Shown here: positions 16,555 through 26,444 of the stretch, piece by piece
Layout: every line of letters begins with the position of its first letter
Position numbering within the stretch: position 1 is the stretch's first letter
Origin: Lentibacillus sediminis
GTDB lineage: Bacteria; Bacillota; Bacilli; Bacillales; Amphibacillaceae
Assembly (NCBI RefSeq): GCF_002763455.1
Contig: NZ_NIXK01000003.1
Location: 124,001-188,000, forward strand
DNA: 64,000 bases
Direction: 5' to 3'
Position numbers and translations under genes: made by a program
The notes under the pieces: generated by a model
What the model was told of the DNA's origin: nothing
Databases searched by the model: none
Seen by the model: only the letters and a program-made list of their open reading frames with translations

Positions 16555-17514
16555 ATGGTGAGCAAAAAACTCTGGATAAGAATCGGTATAGGAATTTTTG
16601 TTATCTTATTTATTCTGAATATTGCCGGCAGTTTTTTCTTCTACAATCTGGCCATCGATCGGGGTGTCAAAGATTTTCTTTCCGGTAACGAGGATCTGGA
16701 AGTTTCCGCAGAAGCAATGGATGCTTTCCTGGAAGGAGGCTGGCAGGACTGGGTCGACAACCAGGATTTTGAGAACTGGAAAATGGAATCCCATGATGGG
16801 CTAGAGCTTCAGGGATATTACCTGGAAGCGGATGAACCGACCAACAAGACAGTTGTGTTTGCCCATGGCTATCTCGGAAATGGCATGCAAATGGGGCTTT
16901 ATGGCCAGTACTACCATGAGGAATTGGGCTATAATGTCTTTACAGCCGATATGCGTGGCCACGGAGAGAGCGAGGGCGATTATTATGGCTTCGGCTGGCA
17001 TGACAGGCTCGATTATCTGGGCTGGATTGATATGCTCTTGGAAAAAGAAGGGGCGGACACAGAGGTGCTGCTGCACGGTCTCTCCATGGGAGCAGCAACC
17101 ATGCTGATGGTCAGCGGAGAAGAGCTTCCATCTAATGTCAAAGCAGTCGTTGCAGACAGTCCGTTTACTAGTGTGTATGATCTGTTTGATTACCAGCTTG
17201 GCCGGATGTTCAACTTGCCGGCATTCCCTGTTTTGCCAAGTACCGGAATTGTCACCAATATAAGGGCGGGCTATACATTGAAAGAGGCTTCGGCGCTGGA
17301 GCAAGTTAAAAAAGCAGAAGTGCCTATCCTGTATATTCACGGCAAGGCTGATACCTTTGTGCCAACAAGAATGACCGAGAAGCTCTATGAAAATACGAAA
17401 AGCGAAGCCGAGCTCGTCACCTTCGAAGGGGCCAATCACGGCGAGGCATTCGTCGTTCATAAAGAAAAATATATCCATCATTTGCGCGATTTCATTGAAC
17501 AGCATATGAATTAA
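16555..17514 (+). CDS. membrane-anchored alpha/beta hydrolase (YqkD-like), paralogue of the gene at 7004
   Basis: 319 residues. It has the same architecture as the gene at 7004: an N-terminal hydrophobic anchor (about 7-29), FAHGYLGNG, ADMRGHGESEG, the nucleophile elbow HGLSMGAAT, the acid in HGKADTFVP and the His in GANHGEAF. Long shared stretches such as SGEELP and FNLPAFPVL show the two are paralogues. Substrate unknown. Start by ATG 16555 or GTG 16558 after AAAGGGGG; the 16558 spacing is slightly better. A TATAAT at 16520-16525 is a possible -10. Confidence 0.85.
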   Translation: MVSKKLWIRIGIGIFVILFILNIAGSFFFYNLAIDRGVKDFLSGNEDLEVSAEAMDAFLEGGWQDWVDNQDFENWKMESHDGLELQGYYLEADEPTNKTVVFAHGYLGNGMQMGLYGQYYHEELGYNVFTADMRGHGESEGDYYGFGWHDRLDYLGWIDMLLEKEGADTEVLLHGLSMGAATMLMVSGEELPSNVKAVVADSPFTSVYDLFDYQLGRMFNLPAFPVLPSTGIVTNIRAGYTLKEASALEQVKKAEVPILYIHGKADTFVPTRMTEKLYENTKSEAELVTFEGANHGEAFVVHKEKYIHHLRDFIEQHMN

Positions 17515-17516
17515 TT

Positions 17517-17548
17517 AAAGGTTTTCTGCGGCTCGCAGAAAACCTTTT
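17517..17548 (+). terminator. terminator after the second alpha/beta hydrolase gene
   Basis: A perfect 14-pair stem, AAAGGTTTTCTGCG (17517-17530) with CGCAGAAAACCTTT (17534-17547), on a three-base loop. The T-rich distal arm makes it bidirectional in appearance. Confidence 0.85.
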
Positions 17549-17694
17549 GCTTATCGGTGGTCCAGCCTTTTAAAAATGGAGACTATATTTGCAAAAACAA
17601 TCATTAAATGATACTTTTTAAAGGGACAGAATGCTTATCTGCCATGTTGGGGGAGTACGGATTGTACACAGCAGCGGCTAGAAGAGCATGTTAG

Positions 17695-18879
<1,185 letters not shown>

Positions 18880-18900
18880 GTCAACAAGGACGTGTCATTT

Positions 18901-20034
18901 TTGAAAATCGCCATAGTCACCGAGACCTTCCTGCCATCAACGGATGGGGTTGTCACCCGCTTGAAAAACTCCATTCGTTATTTTCTGAAGGAAGGACATG
19001 AAGTACGCATTATAGCACCAGATCTGGGCGTGAATGAGTTTGAAGGAGCAAAAATTGAAGGGGTGCGGGCCAGCACCTTTCTTTTCTACCGTTCCCGAAA
19101 ATTCGGGATGCCGACCAGGAAAATCAAGCAAATGCTGGCCGAATTTGATCCGGATGTTGTGCATGTGGTTAACCCGGCACTGCTTGGCGCTACCGGTGTT
19201 CATTATGCCAAAAAATTAGGCTACCCTATGGTCGCCTCCTATCACACCAATGTACCCAGATATGCTGAATATTATAATGTGCCGATGTTCAAGGGGATTT
19301 TATGGTGGTATTTCCGCAAGCTGCATAATAAGGCGGATTTAAATCTGTGTACATCCAAAACGGTTCAGGAAGAACTGATGGAGCAGGGTTTTCACAATGT
19401 TCATGTCTGGAAACGCGGGGTGGACACGGAAAGGTTTCATCCCAAGCAATATGATGCAGAAATGCGCAGCAGATTGACGGCTGGTAAGCCGTGGAAGAAA
19501 TTGCTTTTATATGTTGGCAGACTTGCGCCGGAAAAGGAAATTGAAAAGATAAAATCCGTGCTGGACTCATCCAGCCACTTCACCTTGGCCATTGTAGGGG
19601 ACGGACCGCATCGGCAAGTGCTGGAAAAACATTTTAGAGGGACGAGCACGGTGTTTACCGGTTTTATGCACGGAGAGGAACTGGCCAAGACCTTTGCTTC
19701 CTCGGATGTGTTTGTGTTTCCGTCCACAACGGAGACACTTGGCCTGGTTATTTCTGAGGCGATGGCTTCCGGACTGCCGCTCGTGGCTGCGAAAAGCGGG
19801 CCGACCTGTGAGCAGATTAAGGATAATCAGACTGGTCTATTGTATGATGGGGAAAAACAGGGTGATTTTACGGAGACCGTTCTGAAGTTTGAGGATGAGA
19901 CGTTGCGGAAACGCCTGGCCATTCAAGCTCATAAAGATATCGAGAATATGGGCTGGGATGGGCAATCCAAGCAGGTTCTTGATCTTTATAAACAAATTGC
20001 CGGCATGGAAGAAACCTTGGAACAGCACAACTAA
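18901..20034 (+). CDS. sqdX: SqdX-like glycosyltransferase family 4, probable sulfoquinovosyltransferase
   Basis: 377 residues from TTG 18901. It starts KIAIVTETFLPSTDGVVTRL and continues with SYHTNVPRYAEYY, KRGVDTERFHP, the YVGRLAPEKEIE acceptor/donor region and the ETLGLVISEAMASGLPLVA nucleotide-sugar site. This pattern fits SqdX/SQD2, which transfers sulfoquinovose to diacylglycerol; mannosyltransferases of the same family look similar. The adjacent synthase gene, 21 bases upstream, decides the assignment. An in-frame GTG at 18892 would add three residues but sits too close to AAGGA (18886-18890). Confidence 0.8.
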   Translation: MKIAIVTETFLPSTDGVVTRLKNSIRYFLKEGHEVRIIAPDLGVNEFEGAKIEGVRASTFLFYRSRKFGMPTRKIKQMLAEFDPDVVHVVNPALLGATGVHYAKKLGYPMVASYHTNVPRYAEYYNVPMFKGILWWYFRKLHNKADLNLCTSKTVQEELMEQGFHNVHVWKRGVDTERFHPKQYDAEMRSRLTAGKPWKKLLLYVGRLAPEKEIEKIKSVLDSSSHFTLAIVGDGPHRQVLEKHFRGTSTVFTGFMHGEELAKTFASSDVFVFPSTTETLGLVISEAMASGLPLVAAKSGPTCEQIKDNQTGLLYDGEKQGDFTETVLKFEDETLRKRLAIQAHKDIENMGWDGQSKQVLDLYKQIAGMEETLEQHN

Positions 20035-20080
20035 ATGCGTTGATTGCTGTAAATCTGAGAGGTTCGTATTGAGGGATCGG

Positions 20081-20545
20081 ATGAAAAAGCCAAGAAAAAG
20101 AAGAGGTCCATTTCAATTTCTGCAGTTTAGTGTCATCGGTTTTTCCAATGCAGCGATTGATATTGGCACCCTAAACCTGTTATTAATCATCTTCCAGCCG
20201 GACGCGAGAGGCTGGGTTATTGTTTGCAACACCATTGCCTATACACTTGCTGTGGCTAACAGTTATTTCTGGAATGCCAGTTTTACGTTTAAAAATACGG
20301 CAAAAGGCAGCGGGAGGCAGCGCATCGGGTTTATTATTCAGGGTCTGATCAGCCTTGGTGTGAATAACCTGGTGTTTTTAGTTGTCACCGAGCTGCAAGG
20401 ATTTTTAGGTGTGCCTAACTGGCTGCGGTACAATATTGCCAAAGGGTTTGCCATGCTGTTGTCATTTACGGCCAGCTTCTTCATGATTAAGTATTTTGTT
20501 TTTAAAGATCAGCCACATTTTATGGAGAACCGGGAGAAGAAATAG
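20081..20545 (+). CDS. GtrA-family membrane protein, third gene of the sulfolipid cluster
   Basis: 154 residues with four transmembrane segments and the GtrA features FLQFSVIGFSNAAIDIGTLNLL and a C-terminal FxMxKYFVFK. GtrA proteins are thought to help move lipid-linked sugars across membranes. Its place 46 bases behind the glycosyltransferase suggests a role in handling the glycolipid, an inference from position only. The ATG at 20081 follows GAGGGA at four bases; a TTG at 20069 is an alternative with TGAGAGG upstream. Confidence 0.78.
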   Translation: MKKPRKRRGPFQFLQFSVIGFSNAAIDIGTLNLLLIIFQPDARGWVIVCNTIAYTLAVANSYFWNASFTFKNTAKGSGRQRIGFIIQGLISLGVNNLVFLVVTELQGFLGVPNWLRYNIAKGFAMLLSFTASFFMIKYFVFKDQPHFMENREKK

Positions 20546-20565
20546 TGTTGCTTTTTAATCTTTCT

Positions 20566-20767
20566 AGTTGATGGAAACTGCAACATGAGTGCTTGTTGAT
20601 TTCCGCTGCGGGCAGCCGCGCACCTTAGGGCACAGTTTCAGTCTCGGGGTAACTGGATGTTAGTCATGAAGGCGCCTGAGACAAATGGTTTTCGGTGGGG
20701 CGGGCATTTACGCCCAGGACCGGGACATGAACGTTTTTAGCCGCCCAGGAGTCGGCTCCCTCCGCTC
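20566..20767 (-). repeat. half unit of the GC-rich intergenic repeat family (copy D)
   Basis: The stretch runs from AGTTGATGGAAACTG through GTTGATTTCCGCTGCGGGC to CAGGAGTCGGCTCCCTCCGC. It is the reverse complement of the right half of the copies at 45823, 56148 and 62449. Only one arm is present, so the large hairpin cannot form. No gene is seen in it; it fills most of the 395 bases between the GtrA gene and the arginine block. Confidence 0.75.
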
Positions 20768-20793
20768 AAAAAAGCGTCATAATTAGGTATAAT

Positions 20794-20827
20794 AAAAACC
20801 AAAATCCTGCAACTGGGATTTTGGTTT
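20794..20827 (+). terminator. terminator upstream of the arginine block
   Basis: AAAACCAAAATCC pairs with GGATTTTGG followed by TTTTTT. It insulates the arginine promoter from upstream transcription. Confidence 0.85.
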
Positions 20828-20840
20828 TTTATATATTGTT

Positions 20841-20903
20841 TTGCATAAATATAAATATTTTTTCATAAATATACTTGCATAACTATACGCTAAGTATTAT
20901 AAT
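20841..20903 (+). promoter_or_regulatory. arginine-block promoter with three candidate ArgR/AhrC sites
   Basis: A good sigma-A promoter is TTGCAT (20875-20880), 17 bases, TATAAT (20898-20903). Three direct copies of TTNCATAANTATA start at 20841, 20861 and 20875, the last covering the -35. The AT-rich core and tandem placement fit an arginine repressor operator, although none is a perfect match to the palindromic ARG box. Repression by arginine is the expected behaviour. Confidence 0.6.
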
Positions 20904-20941
20904 AATTAATAATTTAGAAATGACATGAAAGGAAGATAGCA

Positions 20942-21031
20942 TTGAAAAACGTAGCAATTATCGGTGGCATGGGATATGGCGCACTAGAATTAATCCGGCT
21001 CTTACATAACCATGAATATATCAGCTTTTAA
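20942..21031 (+). pseudogene. argC: argC remnant (first 29 codons of N-acetyl-gamma-glutamyl-phosphate reductase)
   Basis: A TTG with AAAGGAAG seven bases upstream opens a 29-residue frame, MKNVAIIGGMGYGALELIRLL..., that matches the start of ArgC (Rossmann GxTGYxGxEL and the following LIRLL helix). It then stops at TAA 21029-21031, and 25 bases later carA begins. In Bacillus the order is argC-argJ-argB-argD-carA-carB-argF, so the remainder of argC plus argJBD has been deleted. The peptide is still expressible and may act as a leader. The change of the usual T in ATGYG to M suggests decay. Confidence 0.75.
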
Positions 21032-21056
21032 TGGAGAAAGAAGGGAGGATTTCATC

Positions 21057-22145
21057 ATGACAAAAGGCTATCTTATCTTAGAAACCGGCGAGGAATTTGC
21101 AGGAGATTGGATTGGTGCGGAGAAGGAAATAACAGGAGAAGTTGTTTTTAATACGAGTATGACGGGCTATCAGGAAATGATGACGGACCCATCTTACGCC
21201 GGACAAATTTTAACGTTTAGCTATCCCTTAATTGGTAATTATGGTTTCAATGATGAGGATAATGAAAGCAAAGCCCCCGCTGTATCTGCAGTGATTGCAA
21301 GTGATGTTTGGGATGAACCCAGCCATTATCAATCTGCTTCATCGTTTTCTGTAGGTTTAAAAGAAGCGAATATTCCTGGTTTGAAAAATGTGGATACACG
21401 TGCTTTAGTAGCTGTCAACAGAAAGCATCAGACCGTTCGGGGAAAAATCGTTGCAGCAAAAAACAACGAAGGTCCGATAAATGAATGGCAAGATAAGCAT
21501 AGTCTGGATTTAGTCAAACAGGTTTCGGTAGAAGAGCAGGAGACGTACGGGAATGGTTCACATCATGTGGTGCTCGTTGACTTTGGTTACAAAAAGTCAA
21601 TCCTGGATGCATTGTTACTAGAAGATTGTAAGGTGACCATTGTTCCGTTTGATACGTCGTTTGATGCGATTGCGGATTTGCGTCCTGATGGGATTCTATT
21701 GAGTAACGGACCTGGAGATCCAATGGAGATGGCGGAATATTTTCCAATGGTCAAAGCGCTAACTGAAAATTTTCCAACACTTGGCATTTGTCTCGGACAT
21801 CAGCTTCTTGCATTAGCTTACGGCGGCAAAACAAAGAAAATGCCTTTTGGACATCGGGGAGGAAACCACCCTGTGAAAGAACTGCTTACAGGAAAAGTAC
21901 GGATGACATCACAGAATCATGGCTATGTGGTAGAAAAAGATAGCATAGATAAGCAAGCTTTCCATGTATTATTTCAAAATGTGAATGATAAATCCCTTGA
22001 AGGTATTAGGCATATAACTCTGCCGGTTCAATCGGTTCAATTTCACCCGGAAGCACACCCCGGCCCAAGCGACACGGAATATATTTTTAAAAATTTCATA
22101 CAACAGGTAGGGACCTCAGGAGGGAGCAAGTATGTGGAAGCCTAA
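21057..22145 (+). CDS. carA: carbamoyl-phosphate synthase, small (glutaminase) subunit, arginine type
   Basis: 362 residues. The N-terminal CPSase small-subunit domain begins TKGYLILETGEEFAGDW. The class I glutamine amidotransferase domain carries the nucleophile in LGICLGHQ (Cys near 245) and the His/Glu pair in VQFHPEAHPGP (His near 331). It feeds ammonia from glutamine to CarB. AAGGGAGG at 21041-21048 sets ATG 21057. Its stop lies inside carB, a 14-base overlap. The 3' position of argF marks this as the arginine-pathway copy and not the pyrimidine one. Confidence 0.95.
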   Translation: MTKGYLILETGEEFAGDWIGAEKEITGEVVFNTSMTGYQEMMTDPSYAGQILTFSYPLIGNYGFNDEDNESKAPAVSAVIASDVWDEPSHYQSASSFSVGLKEANIPGLKNVDTRALVAVNRKHQTVRGKIVAAKNNEGPINEWQDKHSLDLVKQVSVEEQETYGNGSHHVVLVDFGYKKSILDALLLEDCKVTIVPFDTSFDAIADLRPDGILLSNGPGDPMEMAEYFPMVKALTENFPTLGICLGHQLLALAYGGKTKKMPFGHRGGNHPVKELLTGKVRMTSQNHGYVVEKDSIDKQAFHVLFQNVNDKSLEGIRHITLPVQSVQFHPEAHPGPSDTEYIFKNFIQQVGTSGGSKYVEA

Positions 22146-25100
22146 CCCATTAAAGAAAGTTCTCGTTATTGGATCCGGCCCTATTGTCATTGGACAGGCG
22201 GCTGAGTTTGATTATGCAGGCACACAGGCTTGTCTGGCTTTAAAAGAAGAAGGCATCGAAGTAGTCTTAGTAAATAACAACCCAGCAACGATCATGACAG
22301 ATAAACAAATAGCTGATCATGTCTATATGGAGCCTCTCGAAGTAAATACCCTGGAAAAAATCATTGCAGAGGAAAAACCGGATGGAATGATCGGAACACT
22401 GGGGGGACAAACAGGACTAAATCTAACGGTGGAGCTATACGAAAAAGGTATTCTTGATAAGTATAATGTGGAACTATTAGGTACGTCCGTCCCTTCGATT
22501 CAAAAAGGAGAGGACCGTGAACAATTTCGCCAATTGATGCTGAATATTGGAGAACCGATATCTGAATCAAAAATTATTCCATCTATGGAAGAGGGATTGA
22601 GCTTCATCCGGGAAATCGGTTATCCGGTAATTTTACGTCCAGCTTATACACTTGGTGGTGAAGGTGGAGGATTTGCATATAATGAAGAGGAATTTATTGA
22701 TCTTTTAAATCATGGACTAACACTTAGCCCGATTAATCAAGTACTTGTAGAGAAAAGTATTAAAGGATGGAAAGAAATAGAATATGAAGTCATGCGGGAT
22801 GAAAACGATACGTGTGTGATTGTATGTAATATGGAAAATATGGATCCTGTTGGAGTTCATACAGGGGATTCTATCGTCACCGCACCATCCCAGACCTTAT
22901 CCGATGTTCAATATCAAATGCTGCGTACGTCATCACTTAATGTTATTAGGGCTTTAGACGTTGTCGGAGGTTGTAATATTCAATTTGCATTACATCCGGA
23001 GTCGAATGAATATTGTATTATCGAAGTGAACCCAAGGGTAAGTAGATCATCAGCATTAGCATCCAAAGCAACAGGTTATCCTATTGCTCGTATCGCTGCA
23101 AAATGTGCGATCGGTTACGCACTGGATGAAATCCTTAACCCGATCACAGGCACTACCTACGCATCCTTTGAACCAGCCTTGGACTATGTTGTCGTAAAGC
23201 TCCCTCGTTTTCCATTTGATAAATTTACCGAAGGAGACCGGACGCTTGGAACGCAAATGAAGGCAACGGGAGAGGTGATGGCCATTGATCGCACATTTGA
23301 AGGAGCGCTGAATAAAGCGATACGCTCTCTGGAAATGGGTATGCATAGTTTACACTACCCGGGGATGAGTGAAAAATCAACGGAAGCACTAGAAGCACTC
23401 TTGTCCACACCCAATGATTTACGGCTTTTTGCCATTGCGGAAGCTTTCATGCGTCAAATGATAATCGACCGATTGATGACACTTACAGAAATTGATTACT
23501 GGTTTTTAAGAAGAGTACAGGGAATTATCCAATGTGAACAATCGCTCTCGAACGATAGCTTGCAACATCTTTCTTTGGAAAAGGTTAAAGCGGCAAAACA
23601 TTTTAATATCAGTGATGAACGGATTGCTGAATTACTAGGCACAACGGCAAAACAATTGCGGAAAACCTACAAAGAAGCTTCATTAAAACCAGGATATAAA
23701 TTAGTAGATACATGTGCTGGAGAATTTGATGCTACCACACCGTATTATTATTCTACTTGGAATGGTGCCGATGAAGTCACAACCAAAGATGAACTTGAAA
23801 AAATTCTTGTCCTGGGATCAGGCCCCATTCGTATTGGCCAGGGTGTGGAATTTGATTACTGCAGTGTTCATGCAACATTGGCTGTCAAGAAAATGGGCTA
23901 TGAAGCTGTTGTGATTAATAATAATCCGGAAACCGTCAGCACAGACTATTCAGTTGCTGATCGCCTTTATTTTGAACCATTGGCACTGGAAGATGTGCTG
24001 GCCGTTATTGAAAAAGAAAATATTGCTGGTGTGCTCATTCAATTTGGTGGACAGACTGCGATTAATTTAGCAAATGACCTGGAAGATGAGGGAATAAACG
24101 TTTTAGGAACTGCACCGGCACATATCGACCAGATGGAAGACCGGGAACAGTTTTACAACGTCTTAAATCAATTAAACATTCCACATATCGCCGGCCATAT
24201 TGTCCATGGTCTGGATGAATTGTCTTCATCTGCTTATGAATTAGGTTTTCCGGTACTGATTCGCCCATCCTATGTTATTGGCGGGCAGTCCATGTTTATT
24301 TGCTACAATGAAGATGAATTGAAAAACTATTTGACGCGCATTCAAAAGGATACGAACGACCACTGCTGGCCCTTATTAATCGATCAGTATATACCGGGAT
24401 TAGAATGCGAAATAGATGTGATTAGTGACGGAAAAGATATCGTCATTCCAGGAATCTTTGAGCATCTCGAAAAAGCTGGCGTACACTCTGGGGACAGTAT
24501 CACAAGTTTTCCACCCTTATCTTTATCTGAACAGATGAAAGAGACCATGGTTGATATAGCAAGGAAAATAAGCCAAACAGTGCCAATTATTGGGATGATG
24601 AATATTCAATTTGTTATTCATGAAAATATTATTTACGTATTGGAAGTAAACCCGCGTTCTTCAAGAACGGTACCAATCATGAGTAAAGTAACGGATGTGC
24701 CGATGATTGAATGGGCAGTTATGACTCAACTGGGAATACCACTGAAAGAATTGACAACAGATCAGGATTTATTACCGGAACCAGCCTATTACACCGTGAA
24801 AGCACCAATCTTTTCTGCTAGTAAGCTAAAAGGTGTGGATCATGTACTGGGGCCGGAAATGAAATCGACCGGGGAAATTATCGGTCTTGGCTGGAGTCAA
24901 AAGGAAGCATTGAAAAAAACTTCTCCTTATGTGGATAATTTTTCTCAGGCGGAAGGGTTACAGCTTTTTGTCTCTGTTTCTGACCGCATGAAACAGGAGA
25001 GCCTTGGACTTATTGCCGAATTTGCAAAGTTAGGCGCTAACATTACGGCAACCGAAGGAACGGCGAAATACCTTGAAGCAAATGGCATTCAGACGACAAG

Positions 25101-25383
25101 TATGTTAAAAAATAAAGATGATCTGCTGCACCATTGGCAACATAAAGCTCCTCATATCGTTCTTAATATACCTAACCAGGGAAGAGAGAAAGAGAAGATC
25201 GGCTTTTATATTCGTGAATTATCTGTTCGCTATCAGATTCCTTACTTCACCAGGTTGGAAACATTAAGACAGGTAACAAATACCCTCAGAGGTGAAACAA
25301 TAGATGAAATACCACGATCATTACAAGCGTACGTAAAACACCTGCCAGGAAAACGGAAAGGGGATGTGGTATGGGAAGCGTGA
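22132..25383 (+). CDS. carB: carbamoyl-phosphate synthase, large subunit, arginine type
   Basis: 1083 residues with the duplicated ATP-grasp architecture: a first half up to about 540 (VIGSGPIVIGQAAEFDYAGTQAC) and a second half beginning VLGSGPIRIGQGVEFDYCS, then a C-terminal MGS-like regulatory domain. The two halves make carboxyphosphate and then carbamoyl phosphate. Paralogues devoted to arginine are about 1030 residues; this one is a little longer. Codon usage is more AT-rich than in genes outside the block. ATG 22132 overlaps carA by 14 bases and the stop overlaps argF by 13, so translation is coupled. Confidence 0.96.
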   Translation: MWKPNPLKKVLVIGSGPIVIGQAAEFDYAGTQACLALKEEGIEVVLVNNNPATIMTDKQIADHVYMEPLEVNTLEKIIAEEKPDGMIGTLGGQTGLNLTVELYEKGILDKYNVELLGTSVPSIQKGEDREQFRQLMLNIGEPISESKIIPSMEEGLSFIREIGYPVILRPAYTLGGEGGGFAYNEEEFIDLLNHGLTLSPINQVLVEKSIKGWKEIEYEVMRDENDTCVIVCNMENMDPVGVHTGDSIVTAPSQTLSDVQYQMLRTSSLNVIRALDVVGGCNIQFALHPESNEYCIIEVNPRVSRSSALASKATGYPIARIAAKCAIGYALDEILNPITGTTYASFEPALDYVVVKLPRFPFDKFTEGDRTLGTQMKATGEVMAIDRTFEGALNKAIRSLEMGMHSLHYPGMSEKSTEALEALLSTPNDLRLFAIAEAFMRQMIIDRLMTLTEIDYWFLRRVQGIIQCEQSLSNDSLQHLSLEKVKAAKHFNISDERIAELLGTTAKQLRKTYKEASLKPGYKLVDTCAGEFDATTPYYYSTWNGADEVTTKDELEKILVLGSGPIRIGQGVEFDYCSVHATLAVKKMGYEAVVINNNPETVSTDYSVADRLYFEPLALEDVLAVIEKENIAGVLIQFGGQTAINLANDLEDEGINVLGTAPAHIDQMEDREQFYNVLNQLNIPHIAGHIVHGLDELSSSAYELGFPVLIRPSYVIGGQSMFICYNEDELKNYLTRIQKDTNDHCWPLLIDQYIPGLECEIDVISDGKDIVIPGIFEHLEKAGVHSGDSITSFPPLSLSEQMKETMVDIARKISQTVPIIGMMNIQFVIHENIIYVLEVNPRSSRTVPIMSKVTDVPMIEWAVMTQLGIPLKELTTDQDLLPEPAYYTVKAPIFSASKLKGVDHVLGPEMKSTGEIIGLGWSQKEALKKTSPYVDNFSQAEGLQLFVSVSDRMKQESLGLIAEFAKLGANITATEGTAKYLEANGIQTTSMLKNKDDLLHHWQHKAPHIVLNIPNQGREKEKIGFYIRELSVRYQIPYFTRLETLRQVTNTLRGETIDEIPRSLQAYVKHLPGKRKGDVVWEA

Positions 25384-26330
25384 AGCAATCAAATACGTCG
25401 TTACAAACCGATCATCTGTTAACAGTTGCAGATTTAACCGGGGACGAAATTATGGTGTTAATCAAGGAAGCACTGGTGATGAAAAAACAGGTCAAGGAAG
25501 GGACTCCCCATCCTTATCTTCAAGGAAAAACGCTTGGAATGATTTTTGAAAAGTCATCAACGAGAACGCGGGTTTCTTTTGAAGTTGGCATGATGCAACT
25601 TGGAGGCCATGCGTTATTCCTGAATGCAAACGATACTCAATTAGGGCGGGGGGAGACCGTATCCGACACAGCCCAAGTCCTGTCCAGGTATGTTGATGGA
25701 TTAATGATTCGAACATTTTCTCATGAAATGCTGGAGGAATTTGCAGATGCTTCTTCGGTTCCGGTTATTAATGGGTTAACAGATCCACATCACCCAACGC
25801 AAGTCCTGGCTGATCTCTTGACAATTTATGAATATAAAGGGAAATTAAGGGGATTAAAGCTATGCTATGTTGGTGATGGAAATAATAATATGACGCATTC
25901 GCTCTTACAAGCCGCTGCGCTTACAGGAATGCATATGGCTGTAGCAAGCCCTGAAGGCTACGCGCCTCATGATATGATTTTTCAGCAGGCTAAAGATAAA
26001 GGGGAAGAGAACGGGGCCAAATTAGCGGTTCATGACAATCCAATAGAGGCAATTCAGGATGCAGATATTGTTGTCACAGATGTCTGGGCGAGTATGGGAG
26101 AAGAAAATGAGTTAGCTGAGAGAAAATTGCGGTTTGAATCCTTTCAAGTGAATAAAGAACTGACGCAATTTGCAAAATCTGATTATCTTTTCCTGCACTG
26201 TTTGCCTGCACACCAAGGTGAGGAAGTCACTGCTGAAATTATTGATGGAGAGCATTCTGCCGTTTTTGATGAAGCAGAAAACAGATTACATGCACAGAAG
26301 GCTTTAATAAAATTATTGATGGGCAAATAA
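25371..26330 (+). CDS. argF: ornithine carbamoyltransferase
   Basis: 319 residues. The carbamoyl-phosphate binding motif SSTRTR is at 62-67, HPTQ near 143, the FMHCLP-like HCLPAHQGEEV near residue 276. The family's DxxxSMG loop is VWASMG. It makes citrulline from ornithine and carbamoyl phosphate supplied by CarAB directly upstream. Without argJBD in the window, ornithine must come from genes elsewhere or from the medium. The start overlaps the end of carB. Confidence 0.95.
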   Translation: MGSVKQSNTSLQTDHLLTVADLTGDEIMVLIKEALVMKKQVKEGTPHPYLQGKTLGMIFEKSSTRTRVSFEVGMMQLGGHALFLNANDTQLGRGETVSDTAQVLSRYVDGLMIRTFSHEMLEEFADASSVPVINGLTDPHHPTQVLADLLTIYEYKGKLRGLKLCYVGDGNNNMTHSLLQAAALTGMHMAVASPEGYAPHDMIFQQAKDKGEENGAKLAVHDNPIEAIQDADIVVTDVWASMGEENELAERKLRFESFQVNKELTQFAKSDYLFLHCLPAHQGEEVTAEIIDGEHSAVFDEAENRLHAQKALIKLLMGK

Positions 26331-26354
26331 TTTTTTGTGTTTTTTTATAAATTA

Positions 26355-26367
26355 TTGTATAAATATA
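26355..26367 (+). promoter_or_regulatory. fourth copy of the arginine-promoter motif, downstream of argF
   Basis: TTGTATAAATATA, one mismatch from the TTNCATAANTATA motif that occurs three times upstream of argC', lies 25 bases after the argF stop. The 12-base ATAAATATACTT is identical at both ends. No gene reads from it rightward (yuxL is convergent), so a function as operator here is doubtful. Confidence 0.3.
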
Positions 26368-26394
26368 CTTTATAGTTAATAAAAATACTTAAAT

Positions 26395-26435
26395 AAAAAA
26401 GCTGATGCCGTAACTTTCACAGGCATCAGCTTTTT
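26395..26435 (+). terminator. bidirectional terminator between argF and yuxL
   Basis: AAAAAAGCTGATGCC pairs with GGCATCAGCTTTTT. A-rich on one side and T-rich on the other, so it can stop transcripts from both directions. Confidence 0.88.
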
Positions 26436-26444
26436 CTCTATCGT

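Noticed and set aside
20788-20793. TATAAT just before the terminator upstream of the arginine block
   Set aside because: The terminator hairpin follows at once and no -35 is seen; the real promoter is at 20875-20903.
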